This document shows positions 7,531 to 19,437 of a stretch of 64,000 bases of DNA, piece after piece; the first letter of the stretch is position 1, and each line of letters opens with the position of its first letter. The position numbers and the translations under genes were made by a program. Source of the stretch: Agarilytica rhodophyticola (lineage in GTDB: Bacteria > Pseudomonadota > Gammaproteobacteria > Pseudomonadales > Cellvibrionaceae). The stretch spans positions 5,946,991 through 6,010,990 of the forward strand of contig NZ_CP020038.1 in NCBI RefSeq assembly GCF_002157225.2, in the 5' to 3' direction. The notes below the pieces were generated by a model. That model was given only the letters and a program-made list of their open reading frames with translations. It was not told the origin of the DNA and ran no database searches.

Positions 7531-9996
7531 CTAAGCATTTACCTCAAGAGCCATAGAATATTCGGCCCGTTCAAGTAACTCAGCAATAGAAAGAGGTTTA
7601 TCGAGAAAGTAACCTTGCAAAAATTCACAATTATAAGATGCCAATAGATTAGCCTGTGTTTCGTTTTCCACGCCTTCAGCAACGACAGACAGTCCTAGGT
7701 TATGAGCCATAGCAATGATAGCACAAGAAATTTTAACATCGTTCTGATCGTTTGGAATATCTTTAATGAAAGACTTATCAATTTTTACGCTGGTAATAGG
7801 GAAACGCTTAAGATAACTTAGCGAAGAATATCCAGTTCCAAAATCATCGATGGAAAGATGACAACCCAATTGTCGCATCGACTCCATAACAATAATCGCC
7901 TTATCAATATCATCCATAACTGTAGTTTCAGTGAGTTCAAACTCAATCAGTTTTGGAGAAACGTCATAGAATCTAAATTTTTCGCGGATAAGATCGATAA
8001 AATTTGGAGAGAAAAACTGCTTAGCTGATAAATTGACAGAAATGCCCCGAATACCTAACTTACTTAAAGCTTCCATTTTATTTGACAACAAGCCCAATAT
8101 GCTATCGAGAACAAAGTTTTCAATATCAGAAATAAGCCCTAAGTCTTCGGCAATAGGAATAAAAACATCTGGCGAAATATACCCTTGTTCACTGTCGCAC
8201 CAACGAACTAAGGCTTCGCCCCAATATATATCTTTGGTTCCAGCAATATATTGAGGCTGAATATATACGTCTAATTTTTTTTCAATTACAACCTGCCTAA
8301 GCTTCTGTTCAAGCCTTAGACGCTCTGTCATTTTGTGGCCAAGGTCTTTTGAATAATAAGAGATTTGATTGCCGCCAGATTTTTTTGCATCATGGAGCGC
8401 CATTCCTGCACAGCGAATTAATTCTTCTGGTGTACTCGCATCAATAGGGAAAACTGAAACACCGACAGATCCTGTAACTTGAAGAAAATTATTTCCTTCA
8501 TGAATGGTGGAACGGAGAGCATCCAACACGTAATTAGCTGTTTTTTTAAGTTGACCTGGTTGTTGACTATCTTGCACTAACAGCACAAATTCATCTCCCC
8601 CCATACGAGCCATCATATTATTAGTACGGAAATTTTTTTGTAGTTGTTTTGCAGTATCGATAAGTAACTGATCGCCAATATCATGGTTCAATGAATCATT
8701 TACTTTTTTAAACTCATCAAAATTGGTCATATACATGGCGATACACGTATTTTCTTTTTCTGCTGTCGCAATCAGTGCATCTAACTTATCAAGTAGAAAT
8801 TTACGATTAGGAAGCTTAGTTAATGAATCATAATAAGCGAGTTTTTCGATTTCTCCTTGCGCCAACTTTAATTCTGTTACATCCAGTAGAGTACCTATAA
8901 AACGTTGTCCATTAGAATTATCGGGAACAAATGAAATATATTCTATAAATATCCTTTCCCCTCGTTGAGGATGAACGAAGCGATATTCAAGTGCTTGTGC
9001 AATCTTATTCCCCAGAATAGTCGACATTGCATATTGATAACGCTTGCGATCGACTTCATCGATATGTGAAACAAACACATCAACCGTCACTAAATCTAAA
9101 CCTGTAATATGACTCCAGTGAGTATTGATGTACTGATATTCGCCTAATTCCGTTTTAAAAAAAACACCGATAGGCGCATTTTCAGAAAGAGTTCTAAAAC
9201 GGCTTTCAGAAAAAGCCAGAGCTTTATTTTCTTGCGCCAAGTTATCCAACACTGTATTAAAAACATCGATAACATTACCCACTTCATCATCGTGTACTTT
9301 TTTAATACGTTCTTCTGAGAATGGATTTTTAGCAATGACTTTTGAAAGCTGAAAGAGAGTATTCAAAGGTAACAGAGAACGCCGCATTAAAAATTTTACT
9401 AGAAAAGAAGCAACACAAAGAGAAACTATAAGAGCAAAAACGAGGAATAGCGTAAACATCCACTGCGCTTTAGCGAGCACACTAGTATTGGTTTGCACAT
9501 AAAGGTGGCCAAGTACACGCCCCAGGGATGGCTGTCCCACAAGAGCTGCACTATTGAATACTGAATTTTTTGCAACCTTTTTTTCAACTACAGGAATGTA
9601 AAATACTATGTCATCATGTATTTCAAGATATTGAAAGTGGACGGCAGGGTCAACTTTTTCCTGGCAGCGCTCACTACTACTGGAATTTACATATCCAGAA
9701 AAAAGTAAGCCCTTCTTATTATATAGACAGAGCAAATCTATTTTTTGGCTGTTTGCCACAAAGGCTAAACTCGCTTGAGCCCCATGAACATCAAGCATTG
9801 CCATTGATCTCGATAAGTTTTCAGCAAGAACAGAACCTGTAGAACTTAAGTTCTCAACCATCTCAGTACGGGACATATTATTGACGACAGCAAATAAAAT
9901 AGATCCCGCAACGATTACTCCAACGGTAAAAGAAAATAAAATAGTACGTAGTAGCCTTGCTTGCACCGAGTTCCATTTAAAGGAATAACTGCTCAC
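7531..9996 (-). CDS. Membrane-bound HAMP-PAS-GGDEF-EAL protein
   Basis: About 821 residues. Two membrane helices (about 18-40 and 170-202) flank a periplasmic sensor of about 130 residues whose first part (ENLSSTGSVLAENLSRSMA) looks CHASE8-like. HAMP (about 195-250), PAS (about 258-380), GGDEF (about 385-550) and EAL (about 560-810) follow. The signature is a canonical RMGGDEF, but the metal-site aspartate of DLDxFK is asparagine (TNFDEFK) and the GH of the INDxxGH motif is NH. The EAL part keeps GEALVRW, NLSAKQF, ELTETTV, DDFGTGYSS, VKIDKSF and VAEGVEN, so phosphodiesterase activity is likely and cyclase activity doubtful. I choose the GTG at 9996, preceded by GGGGGGCC, over a TTG at 10008 with no ribosome-binding site. 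Its signal is unknown. Confidence 0.9.
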   Translation of the reverse strand: MSSYSFKWNSVQARLLRTILFSFTVGVIVAGSILFAVVNNMSRTEMVENLSSTGSVLAENLSRSMAMLDVHGAQASLAFVANSQKIDLLCLYNKKGLLFSGYVNSSSSERCQEKVDPAVHFQYLEIHDDIVFYIPVVEKKVAKNSVFNSAALVGQPSLGRVLGHLYVQTNTSVLAKAQWMFTLFLVFALIVSLCVASFLVKFLMRRSLLPLNTLFQLSKVIAKNPFSEERIKKVHDDEVGNVIDVFNTVLDNLAQENKALAFSESRFRTLSENAPIGVFFKTELGEYQYINTHWSHITGLDLVTVDVFVSHIDEVDRKRYQYAMSTILGNKIAQALEYRFVHPQRGERIFIEYISFVPDNSNGQRFIGTLLDVTELKLAQGEIEKLAYYDSLTKLPNRKFLLDKLDALIATAEKENTCIAMYMTNFDEFKKVNDSLNHDIGDQLLIDTAKQLQKNFRTNNMMARMGGDEFVLLVQDSQQPGQLKKTANYVLDALRSTIHEGNNFLQVTGSVGVSVFPIDASTPEELIRCAGMALHDAKKSGGNQISYYSKDLGHKMTERLRLEQKLRQVVIEKKLDVYIQPQYIAGTKDIYWGEALVRWCDSEQGYISPDVFIPIAEDLGLISDIENFVLDSILGLLSNKMEALSKLGIRGISVNLSAKQFFSPNFIDLIREKFRFYDVSPKLIEFELTETTVMDDIDKAIIVMESMRQLGCHLSIDDFGTGYSSLSYLKRFPITSVKIDKSFIKDIPNDQNDVKISCAIIAMAHNLGLSVVAEGVENETQANLLASYNCEFLQGYFLDKPLSIAELLERAEYSMALEVNA

Positions 9997-11884
<1,888 letters not shown>

Positions 11885-11957
11885 ACCACACAGTTAATAG
11901 TTGGCTTCGACACAAATACAGGCCTGGCCTTAGACTGATTAAAGGCTAGGTTCTAAC

Positions 11958-13016
11958 CTAATCATGCAGCCATTTTCCATTTGCGCCTCGCTTAATAAAA
12001 AGCTGTGAATGCCAGTAATATCGTCCAGCACCAGCACTGGCAGTACAGTTGTAGCGACTGCGTCCAACTGGAAGCGCTCGTGGAGCTTGAGCCAATAGTA
12101 CACCGCCATTAATTTGAACTTTGATCTTATTTTGGCCACTGGCGAAGCAGGCTATATTATCGATATAAGGTATTAGTGGAGAAGCAATTTTTAACACCGG
12201 CCTAGCTACTGTCGCAGGCAGCTCGGGCTCATTTAAGACACTGTCATTGGGCCCCAGAACTTTTACTCTACTATTAGGGAATGGAAGACTATTAACTTTC
12301 GTGGCAAAGTCATCCAAGCTACCGTAGTTACCGCCAAAGGGAAAACGGGGTAAAGCTTGATGGTGGCTCGACTTCGCAATGGGGCCAGAATGCTGACCAA
12401 AGGCGATATATCCCATATCTTTTAGCTGACTTAACAATTTCTCGTCATACTCACCATAGGGATGAGCAAATACTTTAAGGCTCTCACCAATTTCCTTAGT
12501 AATGCGCGATTGTGCAAATAAGATTTCTTGCTGCCGCCGCTGTAACCAACGCTTGTGACTCTCTTGCGATCTGCGACGAATAAGATGAGTATGGCTATCT
12601 GTATGATTTGCAATCAAAGCTCCATTATCTGACATTGTCTTCAATTCAGCCCAAGACATATGCAAGTGGCTTTTTTCATCGTGCGCCTTGCTATTTACAA
12701 ATACTGTAAAAGGCCATTTACGCTGCTTTAACAGTGGATATGCCTGAGTGAAAATAGACCGGTAACCATCATCAAAAGTTATCACTGCTGTTTGGTTTGG
12801 AAGTGCCTCTCCCCGTTTTAGAAGCTTCAGTAAGTGCGCCATACTGATCACCTTAAAACCGGCTTTATCCAAGTAATCAAGATGGGCGGCAAATAATTCG
12901 GGAGGTGTTGACGTAAGTCGAGGAGCTTTCGTTGAGATGTGATGATATTGCAAAACCACTACAGCTTGCGACAGGCTAGTTAGCGCCATAATGCACAGAA
13001 ACAATAAAAATCTCAT
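11958..13016 (-). CDS. Secreted polysaccharide deacetylase (NodB/CE4 type)
   Basis: 352 residues with a signal peptide (MRFLLFLCIMALTSLSQA). The NodB homology domain covers about 20-235: metal/catalytic motif TFDDGY (near 80), the histidine pair in ANHTDSHTHL (near 135), and later FAHPYGEYD. Substrate could be peptidoglycan, chitin or an exopolysaccharide such as PNAG; the VVVLQYHHIS start resembles PgaB-type deacetylases, but the PgaB hydrolase domain is absent. The last 100 residues form a small domain of unknown function. A strong AAGGAGA precedes the ATG. It converges with hemB and diverges from gnd. Confidence 0.85.
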   Translation of the reverse strand: MRFLLFLCIMALTSLSQAVVVLQYHHISTKAPRLTSTPPELFAAHLDYLDKAGFKVISMAHLLKLLKRGEALPNQTAVITFDDGYRSIFTQAYPLLKQRKWPFTVFVNSKAHDEKSHLHMSWAELKTMSDNGALIANHTDSHTHLIRRRSQESHKRWLQRRQQEILFAQSRITKEIGESLKVFAHPYGEYDEKLLSQLKDMGYIAFGQHSGPIAKSSHHQALPRFPFGGNYGSLDDFATKVNSLPFPNSRVKVLGPNDSVLNEPELPATVARPVLKIASPLIPYIDNIACFASGQNKIKVQINGGVLLAQAPRALPVGRSRYNCTASAGAGRYYWHSQLFIKRGANGKWLHD

Positions 13017-13251
13017 TCAATTCTCCTTAAGAATATCGCGGCTTATTTTATAGAGCTAGAGAGATGACAGCGCTTTTATGGGCCTGCAATACCATGTCAA
13101 ACGTTCGGGAACTAAGCTTATCAGTTCAAGTCTAGAGATGCATTTTCAGGGCATCATAATTCCCAATTAAAGCCAAAAATGTTATGTTTGCGCTGGGGCT
13201 ATAGAGCCTACTCACATTCAACTAGCGATGACCAAATAAAGATTTAATGAT

Positions 13252-14703
13252 ATGAAAGCACTCTCTGATATCGGCCTTGTAGGCCTTGCCGTGATGGGCG
13301 AAAATCTCATCCTCAATATGGAAAGCAAAGGCTTTACTGTTACTGCATATAATCGCACCGTAAATAAGGTTAACGCATTTATTGACGGTCGAGCGGCAGG
13401 TAAAAATATTCGCGGTGCCAGCTCGATTGAAGAGCTTGTTCAATCTTTAGAAAAACCTCGAAAGATCATGCTGATGGTAAAAGCTGGTCAAGCAGTAGAC
13501 GACTTTATCGAGCAGCTCATTCCGCATTTGGACGAAGGCGATATTATCATTGATGGCGGCAATACCCATTTCCCAGATACTAATCGTCGTACCGCTTATT
13601 TAGAAAGTAAGGGGTTATTATTTATTGGTGCTGGTGTTTCAGGCGGCGAAGAAGGTGCTCTTACTGGGCCATCAATTATGCCCGGCGGCTCTCCAGCAGC
13701 TTGGGAACATGTAAAGCCAATTTTCCAGAGTATAGCAGCGAAAGTTGAAGATGGGTCTGCCTGCTGCGAGTGGGTCGGTGAAAATGGTGCTGGACACTTT
13801 GTGAAGATGGTTCACAACGGCATTGAGTACGGTGATATGCAGCTTATCTGCGAGGCTTATCATATTATGAAAAGTCTATTAGGTATGTCAGCTAAAGAAA
13901 TGCACGAAGTCTTCGCGCGTTGGAATGAAGGAGAACTGGACAGCTATCTCATTGAAATTACACGCGACATTCTAGCCTATGAAGAAGATGGTGAAGCTCT
14001 GGTTGATGTCATACTCGATACAGCAGGACAGAAAGGCACTGGTAAATGGACGGCTGTGTCGGCTCTTGAACTAGGCATCCCTTTAACCTTAATTGGTGAA
14101 GCTGTTTTCTCTCGCTGCCTATCGGCACAAAAAGATGAACGTGTAGAAGCGGCCAAACAGCTCAGCGGCCCAAGCCCAGTTTTCGACGGAGATAAAGAAG
14201 CTTTTATCGAAGATTTACGCCAGGCTCTCATCGCAGCTAAGATCGTTTCCTATGCCCAGGGATACGTATTGATGCGAGAGGCAGCAAAAGAACACGGTTG
14301 GCAACTCAACTACGGTGGCATTGCAATGATGTGGCGTGGAGGCTGTATTATTCGATCGATTTTCCTCGACGATATTAGAGAAGCCTTTGAAGCACAGAGT
14401 GATCTACCTAACTTACTCTTGAGTCCTTTTTTCAAAGAGAAGATTGAGTCCTCACAAGGCGCATGGCGACGAGTCATGGCAGCCGCCATCAGTAATGGTA
14501 TTCCTGCACCAGCAATGACAGCAGCCTTGAATTACTTTGATGGGTACCGCTGCGACCGTCTACCTGCCAATCTCCTGCAAGCGCAGCGAGATTACTTTGG
14601 AGCGCATACATACGAGAGGACAGATAAGCCTCGCGGAGAATTCTTTCATACTAATTGGACTGGGCGTGGCGGAGATACGTCGTCGTCGACTTACAACGTT
14701 TAA
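13252..14703 (+). CDS. gnd: 6-phosphogluconate dehydrogenase, decarboxylating
   Basis: A 483-residue cytosolic enzyme of the oxidative pentose phosphate pathway, making ribulose 5-phosphate, CO2 and NADPH. The Rossmann start is IGLVGLAVMGENLILNM; the family signature IDGGNTHFPDT, the catalytic lysine in HFVKMVHNGIEYGDMQL, and the C-terminal domain ending in THYERTD-like sequence (HTYERTDKPRGEFFHTNW) are all present. Full length compared with the family (about 468-480). It is transcribed alone; a strong terminator follows at 14726. Confidence 0.97.
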   Translation: MKALSDIGLVGLAVMGENLILNMESKGFTVTAYNRTVNKVNAFIDGRAAGKNIRGASSIEELVQSLEKPRKIMLMVKAGQAVDDFIEQLIPHLDEGDIIIDGGNTHFPDTNRRTAYLESKGLLFIGAGVSGGEEGALTGPSIMPGGSPAAWEHVKPIFQSIAAKVEDGSACCEWVGENGAGHFVKMVHNGIEYGDMQLICEAYHIMKSLLGMSAKEMHEVFARWNEGELDSYLIEITRDILAYEEDGEALVDVILDTAGQKGTGKWTAVSALELGIPLTLIGEAVFSRCLSAQKDERVEAAKQLSGPSPVFDGDKEAFIEDLRQALIAAKIVSYAQGYVLMREAAKEHGWQLNYGGIAMMWRGGCIIRSIFLDDIREAFEAQSDLPNLLLSPFFKEKIESSQGAWRRVMAAAISNGIPAPAMTAALNYFDGYRCDRLPANLLQAQRDYFGAHTYERTDKPRGEFFHTNWTGRGGDTSSSTYNV

Positions 14704-14725
14704 GATAAAGCTATTTATATTTTTT

Positions 14726-14754
14726 CTGAAAAAAGGCGTCCTGCCTTTTTTCAG
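14726..14754 (+). terminator. Rho-independent terminator of gnd
   Basis: Perfect 12-bp stem, CTGAAAAAAGGC pairing with GCCTTTTTTCAG, around the 5-base loop GTCCT, 22 bases after the gnd stop. The T-rich arm supplies the U-tract. Confidence 0.9.
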
Positions 14755-14838
14755 AAGCAGAAGTTAAAATATTGAATGTGAAAATGCGATTGTACTGGTA
14801 CTTCAATTACTTAAGTTGGCTTTTAGAGAAGTGCCACG

Positions 14839-15327
14839 TCATACCTTGGCAAAAGTAAAGCTATTATATTCGTTTTTATACATGCGCCCGAATGCTCTCG
14901 GGGTCGATCCCGTCCAACGTCTAAATGCTATAGCTAGGCTGGATTTGTCAGAAAACCCCAGCAAAATATAGATGTCATCAATATTGTACCAATCTTGTAA
15001 TACGGCATGAATCCCATAATAGTGACGCACTTGGTCTCTCAATTCGCTAAAGCTTAAACTCTGTTCGCTTAAGCGCCTTTGTAGTGTTCTTGTAGAAACA
15101 TGCAACTCAAACGCGATGCTCGCAATGCTAAGTGAAGAATACCCTATACGCTGTTTCAATAGTTCAATAACACGGGAGGCTAAACCGTAAACTTCTGGGA
15201 TTTCAGCTTTTTTAAGGTGCTCAGCTAGAACAGTTTTTTTTGTAAGGTGAGTTAAGCTTTGACTACTGGCATGAAATTTCTCATTAGTATTTACTTTAGC
15301 AACTGTGAGTGTTGAGCTATGACCCAT
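14839..15327 (-). CDS. Short AraC-family regulator
   Basis: A 162-residue protein consisting mainly of an AraC/XylS DNA-binding domain (about 65-155): SIASIAFELHVSTRTLQRRL is the first helix-turn-helix and IYILLGFSDKSSLAIAFRRW the second, followed by TGSTPRAFG. The usual 150-200 residue sensor domain is missing; the first 60 residues are short and featureless, so this is either a stand-alone domain protein or a regulator trimmed at its 5' end. The ATG is preceded by AGGGGA. Neighbours give no clear target; nothing is divergent within 1 kb except a microprotein on the same strand. Confidence 0.8.
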   Translation of the reverse strand: MGHSSTLTVAKVNTNEKFHASSQSLTHLTKKTVLAEHLKKAEIPEVYGLASRVIELLKQRIGYSSLSIASIAFELHVSTRTLQRRLSEQSLSFSELRDQVRHYYGIHAVLQDWYNIDDIYILLGFSDKSSLAIAFRRWTGSTPRAFGRMYKNEYNSFTFAKV

Positions 15328-15495
15328 GTCTACGTTCCCCTAAATATTGCGACAAAGCAGCTTAAACTTAATGGAATCTATGTTGGTATATTGATAAATA
15401 CGCCAAGCTGAGTACAACAAACCCTTATATATTATTCTTATTTATGTACTTCATAAATTATCATTAAAAAGTCAAGTCTCTATCTCGAAACAATA

Positions 15496-15636
15496 CTATC
15501 CTATCACCCAAAAAGAATGCCCAACTGAAGCTCCACCATTAAGCACTAACAAAAATACAAACAGTAGAACTAACATTGAAAACGCAAATATTCCAGGGAA
15601 TGGGATACGGGTGATTCCTTTTACTAAATTCTTCAT
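15496..15636 (-). CDS. Candidate 46-residue single-span membrane microprotein
   Basis: An open frame of 47 codons including the stop. It starts ATG AAG AAT with a basic N-terminus (MKNLVKGITRIPFPG), then a strongly hydrophobic stretch (IFAFSMLVLLFVFLLVL, about residues 16-32) and a short polar tail ending in GHSFWVIG. Codon composition looks coding and the layout is that of a small bitopic inner-membrane protein. The ribosome-binding site is weak (GTGA). It lies 170 bases upstream of the AraC gene on the same strand in an otherwise empty kilobase. I do not recognise a family. Confidence 0.45.
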   Translation of the reverse strand: MKNLVKGITRIPFPGIFAFSMLVLLFVFLLVLNGGASVGHSFWVIG

Positions 15637-16352
15637 TTTCACTGCACCATTTTAATCAAAGAAAAGCAATACGTGCCACTTTTCATAAGTTTTCATAAGA
15701 GAGAATTAATAAAACAGTATTAATCCATAAAATTTCAACAGGTATATTTCAAAACTCTTTCTTGAAATATATTTTTAAATTTTTACTAGTGCAAGCCGAT
15801 TCCACAAAAAATCAGCATTAAATAATTATATTGTCATCAAAAAATACAAATAAAAAAAAACCATAAACATAAGGTTTAAGGTGAAAAATTGCATGCCACG
15901 AGAAAATCACTTGTGAAAGTTTAAGAAGAGATAAATATATAAATTGGAACTATTAAAATAGTTCAGCACAAACTGAAAGTGCTAACCTATTTTTATCTTT
16001 CCGAATATTATTAAAATTAGTAGTTGTTTGTCGTTGCATTAGTAAACTTTGGATTGCCAATAACGTATCAAGTTTTACCACTCAAAAAAATCTTCAGCGT
16101 TTAAAAACTACTATAGTATGAACACTAGCTAGACATAGATTCCAGACCGACAAACCTAATCTATATTTCCAAGCCAGAATTTTAAGGTATGTCATTCACG
16201 CACAGCACACTATGTATATTTCACCGAACAGTAGTACAGGCACTTTGCGACACAGTTCACACAAAGGAAAAATAAGAAATAAAGAAATTTATAAGTGAAA
16301 AAATAAGCCTAAAAATGAATGAATTAATGCAGAATATTTATTTAGGTAAGAT
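15637..16352. other. Intergenic region, AT-rich
   Basis: 716 bases with no gene I can support; several A- and T-runs and a small AAACC/GGTTT inverted repeat near 15857-15876. It probably holds the promoter of the microprotein and the end of the binding-protein transcript. Confidence 0.45.
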
Positions 16353-17231
16353 TTAAGGAGCATAAACATATTGGGTATAACTATCATCTAGATGCTCTAA
16401 GAGATGGTTTTCAAAGGGATATAATTTCCTATTTTTTAAATCTATAAAATCGATGTTTTCCTGAAAATGTTGTTTCCACAATTTAACAACAGAACCACTA
16501 TTGAAGGCCCGGACTAAACCTTTATTGATACGTTCAATTAATTTTCGGTCAGAGACATGTCCATAAAAAAAATAAGGCATAGGATAATGGATCGCGATAT
16601 CTCGGTTGTAAATGAAATTTGGAACCTTCTGATGATAATTATACTCAGCAAGTGCATCCTCGGGGTTTCTGCAAAAAAGATCAAAACGGTTGACAGCTAC
16701 CATACGAAATAGGCTCATATAACTAGATGACTCTTTAACAATAAAACCATTGTTTTTTAGGATTTCCACATCCAGTTCACCTCGAACTTGTCCATGAGTA
16801 AACGTGAGTAAGTCTTTTGTATTTTTAACACTAGCTAAACGTTTATTACTCTCAGCAGAAGTAAAACAGGTTCTATACCCTAACACCCCTAGAAACACCG
16901 GGAAGGGGGCATATACCAAGTTTGCATCTTCAGATAAGTTATCCTGATACGGCATGGCTGTTATAAAATTTGTGTAGTGATTGTAGCTCATCCGCTCTAT
17001 ACGCCGGATGTAGCTCATATCATCACGAATAGGCTCAATACGATAGTCGCCATATTCATCTTTTGTATACTCTAGACCTAAGATAAGAAGCTTTAATTCA
17101 TAATCAAAGTCTCCTTCAAGAAATTTTTTCTTGGAAATATTGTGAGAGACGACTAATTCGGCCGAGCATAGCTGGCTCAGCAGTATCAAAATCGTTACTA
17201 AAACACACATCTTAGTCTGAATAAGAACCAC
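16353..17231 (-). CDS. Periplasmic solute-binding-like protein (SBP family 3 type)
   Basis: 292 residues with a signal peptide (CVLVTILILLSQLCSAELVVSH) and a body like family 3 extracellular binding proteins: two alpha/beta lobes, with GQVRGELDVEILKNNGF (about 142) and NRFDLFCRNPEDALAEY (about 178) matching the domain-crossover and second-lobe motifs, then a C-terminal KGLVRAFNSG segment. No ABC permease or ATPase is adjacent, so it may be an orphan sensor or scavenging protein; ligand unknown. The start is probably the GTG at 17231 or the ATG seven codons in; the signal peptide fits either. Confidence 0.7.
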   Translation of the reverse strand: MVLIQTKMCVLVTILILLSQLCSAELVVSHNISKKKFLEGDFDYELKLLILGLEYTKDEYGDYRIEPIRDDMSYIRRIERMSYNHYTNFITAMPYQDNLSEDANLVYAPFPVFLGVLGYRTCFTSAESNKRLASVKNTKDLLTFTHGQVRGELDVEILKNNGFIVKESSSYMSLFRMVAVNRFDLFCRNPEDALAEYNYHQKVPNFIYNRDIAIHYPMPYFFYGHVSDRKLIERINKGLVRAFNSGSVVKLWKQHFQENIDFIDLKNRKLYPFENHLLEHLDDSYTQYVYAP

Positions 17232-18173
17232 AGTCCCGTATTCCTTAAATGGGAAGAGTTAACCGGGGGCGCACTCTATTAAATAAGCTTAAAATGGGTA
17301 GGACAGATCAAATTTAATCGTTAGCTCTGCTGCCACTTACTATCGATACAATTATAAGTAATTAAAGCCATCTATACGAACATATTTTTATGCAATGAGA
17401 TGATATTCAATAAGTAATTGAAATAAAAAAGCATAAGCTTTCTTCTTTTTAATAAAGTAAGAATTGAAATTTATTTCATATCGGATTGCAAAGATTTACT
17501 CTCGAGTATAGAGCAACTATGACAGAGGCAATATCCTTTACAATAGATTTTCTAGATAACCGTCGAGAGTGATAAGCTAGCACCTAAAATGAGCTATGAT
17601 CTCTTAGAATAAGTAATATAAAAATGTGGCACCCCGAGGGCAAAAATTACGCCAACAAATACCTTTTAATGCCAAAAAAATTGTCTTGGCGGCTTTAGTT
17701 AAGAACACAGGCAATTCAGTATTGAAGACTTTGTATTAAGGTTTATAAAAGTCTTATCAAGATCCCTGACTCCAAGTATACGCCAACTATATGCTTATTC
17801 TTTTGCAATCCCCAAAGTACAGAACACCTTTATTTTAAAAACCATAAAAAATCGATAATAACGACCAAGACCATAAACAAAAAAATATAAACCCATAGCT
17901 TATTATTAGGTTTTATATAAGATATCAAACAATTTATAACTTAAGTATCAAATAGAGAAAATTTCATCTGGTATGGAACATACATTTTTGATATAAACCT
18001 ATTCAGTTAATTGCCATAATATAAATTAACATACGAATTAAAAAAAATAGATTTAATTTATAATTATTTCCGTTCACTCACCGTTAATGGTGAATTACTT
18101 TTACTCTAATTATTATACCTTAGTTTACTCTCCCCCATAGGGTAAAACAGCTAAGTATGTATCGAGAAAAAAT
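17232..18173. other. Intergenic region, AT-rich
   Basis: 942 bases between two divergently transcribed secreted-protein genes. No open frame beyond about 25 codons with a start and ribosome-binding site, and no recognisable RNA gene or repeat. Both promoters should lie here. Confidence 0.45.
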
Positions 18174-19313
18174 ATGAAGCGTTGGATATGGCTGGCCACT
18201 GCAGGTCTTTTACTAAGTTTGATAACTTTTATCTTTTTATTACCTGAAAAGAATTCCAGCCATCGAAATAATGTCTCACCTTTAGAGAAAGAGAAAGTTG
18301 TAAATATAAAACAACAAGAACAACAAACAAAAAAAGTTAGCCCCCCTACTCAGAAAGCTGCGGAAGAAATTAATCCTTATGAAAACGAAGTAATTAAGGC
18401 TCAGGTGCAACAAGCCGCAGATATATACGCAGAAAACATTAAGTACCCGCTAACCTCTCAACCGATTTATAACCCTGAAGACGTAAGAGAATATGAACCT
18501 TTCGAACAATCAGAAGTTAGTCTTCCATTTCCATTAAATAACGACGATAAGAATCCAATTAGAATTTCTGCGGCCACAGATACTTTTCAATACTTCGAAA
18601 ATGATACCGTAATTATACAGGTAAATATTAGCAACGCTCCAAAAGGTGTTGCCATAGCAGTAAATGGCGTAGTGTCAGGTACAAATGGAGATCTCCCTTC
18701 AGAAATTCAATTTCAGTCAAGTGGGCAGAATGCAACTCAATTTTCGGCGAATTTTGACACTAGAAAAGCACCAAAAAAGTTATTGACACCTGAAATGTCA
18801 ATAAAATTAAATGTAGTTGTTGGCAATCGAGATTTACATACAACTGTTGCATTTCGCTATGCCATCGCATCTGCAAGAATAGTTGACGCATTACCAGCAA
18901 AACCAGAAGGTGCAGAGTTAATAATTCCTCTAGAGCTTGAAGTATTTCGCGGCGGTTACTATTTTCTAAATGGAGTGCTTGAAGATGCAGATAGTGGACG
19001 TCCACTTATTCAATTACAATCAGAGTCTCGTTTGCCTCAAGGTGCAGCAACAATGTATCTCAAAGCTCACATTGCTGCACTCAAACATCAAGCTTCAGAA
19101 GGCCCTTATATATTGCGACGCCTGCAGATATACAAAGGCGCTGATGTTGGGGAAGACTTTGACGCACCTGCATCAAGTTCACAATCTCAATTTAATATAA
19201 GCGGCTTTCCTTTTTCAGACTATTCTGACGAAGAGTATGTTGATGAACAAGCACAAGAAAGATTAGATTTTTTACGTAGTCTTGGGTCTGTGGATGACTC
19301 AGGTGATCAATAA
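18174..19313 (+). CDS. Membrane-anchored periplasmic protein upstream of lipase, unknown function
   Basis: A 379-residue protein with a single N-terminal membrane helix (about 4-24) and no obvious cleavage site, so probably anchored in the inner membrane facing the periplasm. A Gln/Lys/Pro-rich linker (about 30-70) leads to a beta-rich region (about 125-310) that looks like two immunoglobulin-like sandwiches, and an acidic C-terminus. Its place 120 bases before a secreted lipase-like hydrolase on the same strand recalls a lipase chaperone, but the helical repeat motifs of lipase-specific foldases are absent and the domain is beta-rich. I do not recognise a named family. The pair could be co-transcribed. 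Confidence 0.7.
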   Translation: MKRWIWLATAGLLLSLITFIFLLPEKNSSHRNNVSPLEKEKVVNIKQQEQQTKKVSPPTQKAAEEINPYENEVIKAQVQQAADIYAENIKYPLTSQPIYNPEDVREYEPFEQSEVSLPFPLNNDDKNPIRISAATDTFQYFENDTVIIQVNISNAPKGVAIAVNGVVSGTNGDLPSEIQFQSSGQNATQFSANFDTRKAPKKLLTPEMSIKLNVVVGNRDLHTTVAFRYAIASARIVDALPAKPEGAELIIPLELEVFRGGYYFLNGVLEDADSGRPLIQLQSESRLPQGAATMYLKAHIAALKHQASEGPYILRRLQIYKGADVGEDFDAPASSSQSQFNISGFPFSDYSDEEYVDEQAQERLDFLRSLGSVDDSGDQ

Positions 19314-19437
19314 TAATGGAGTAAAAACATCAGCTCTCAATTTAAGTTATGACGAGAGTTTAATTAGAGGTGCCCTTTAGTTAAGAAAGTAGAAATAAAA
19401 ATAATTAAAACCAATAACAATAATCTAAGGTAACGTG

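Noticed and set aside
18174..19313. Lipase-specific foldase
   Set aside because: It is membrane-anchored and next to a lipase, but predicted beta-rich and lacks the helical Lif motif (RxxFDY-type), so I left the function open.
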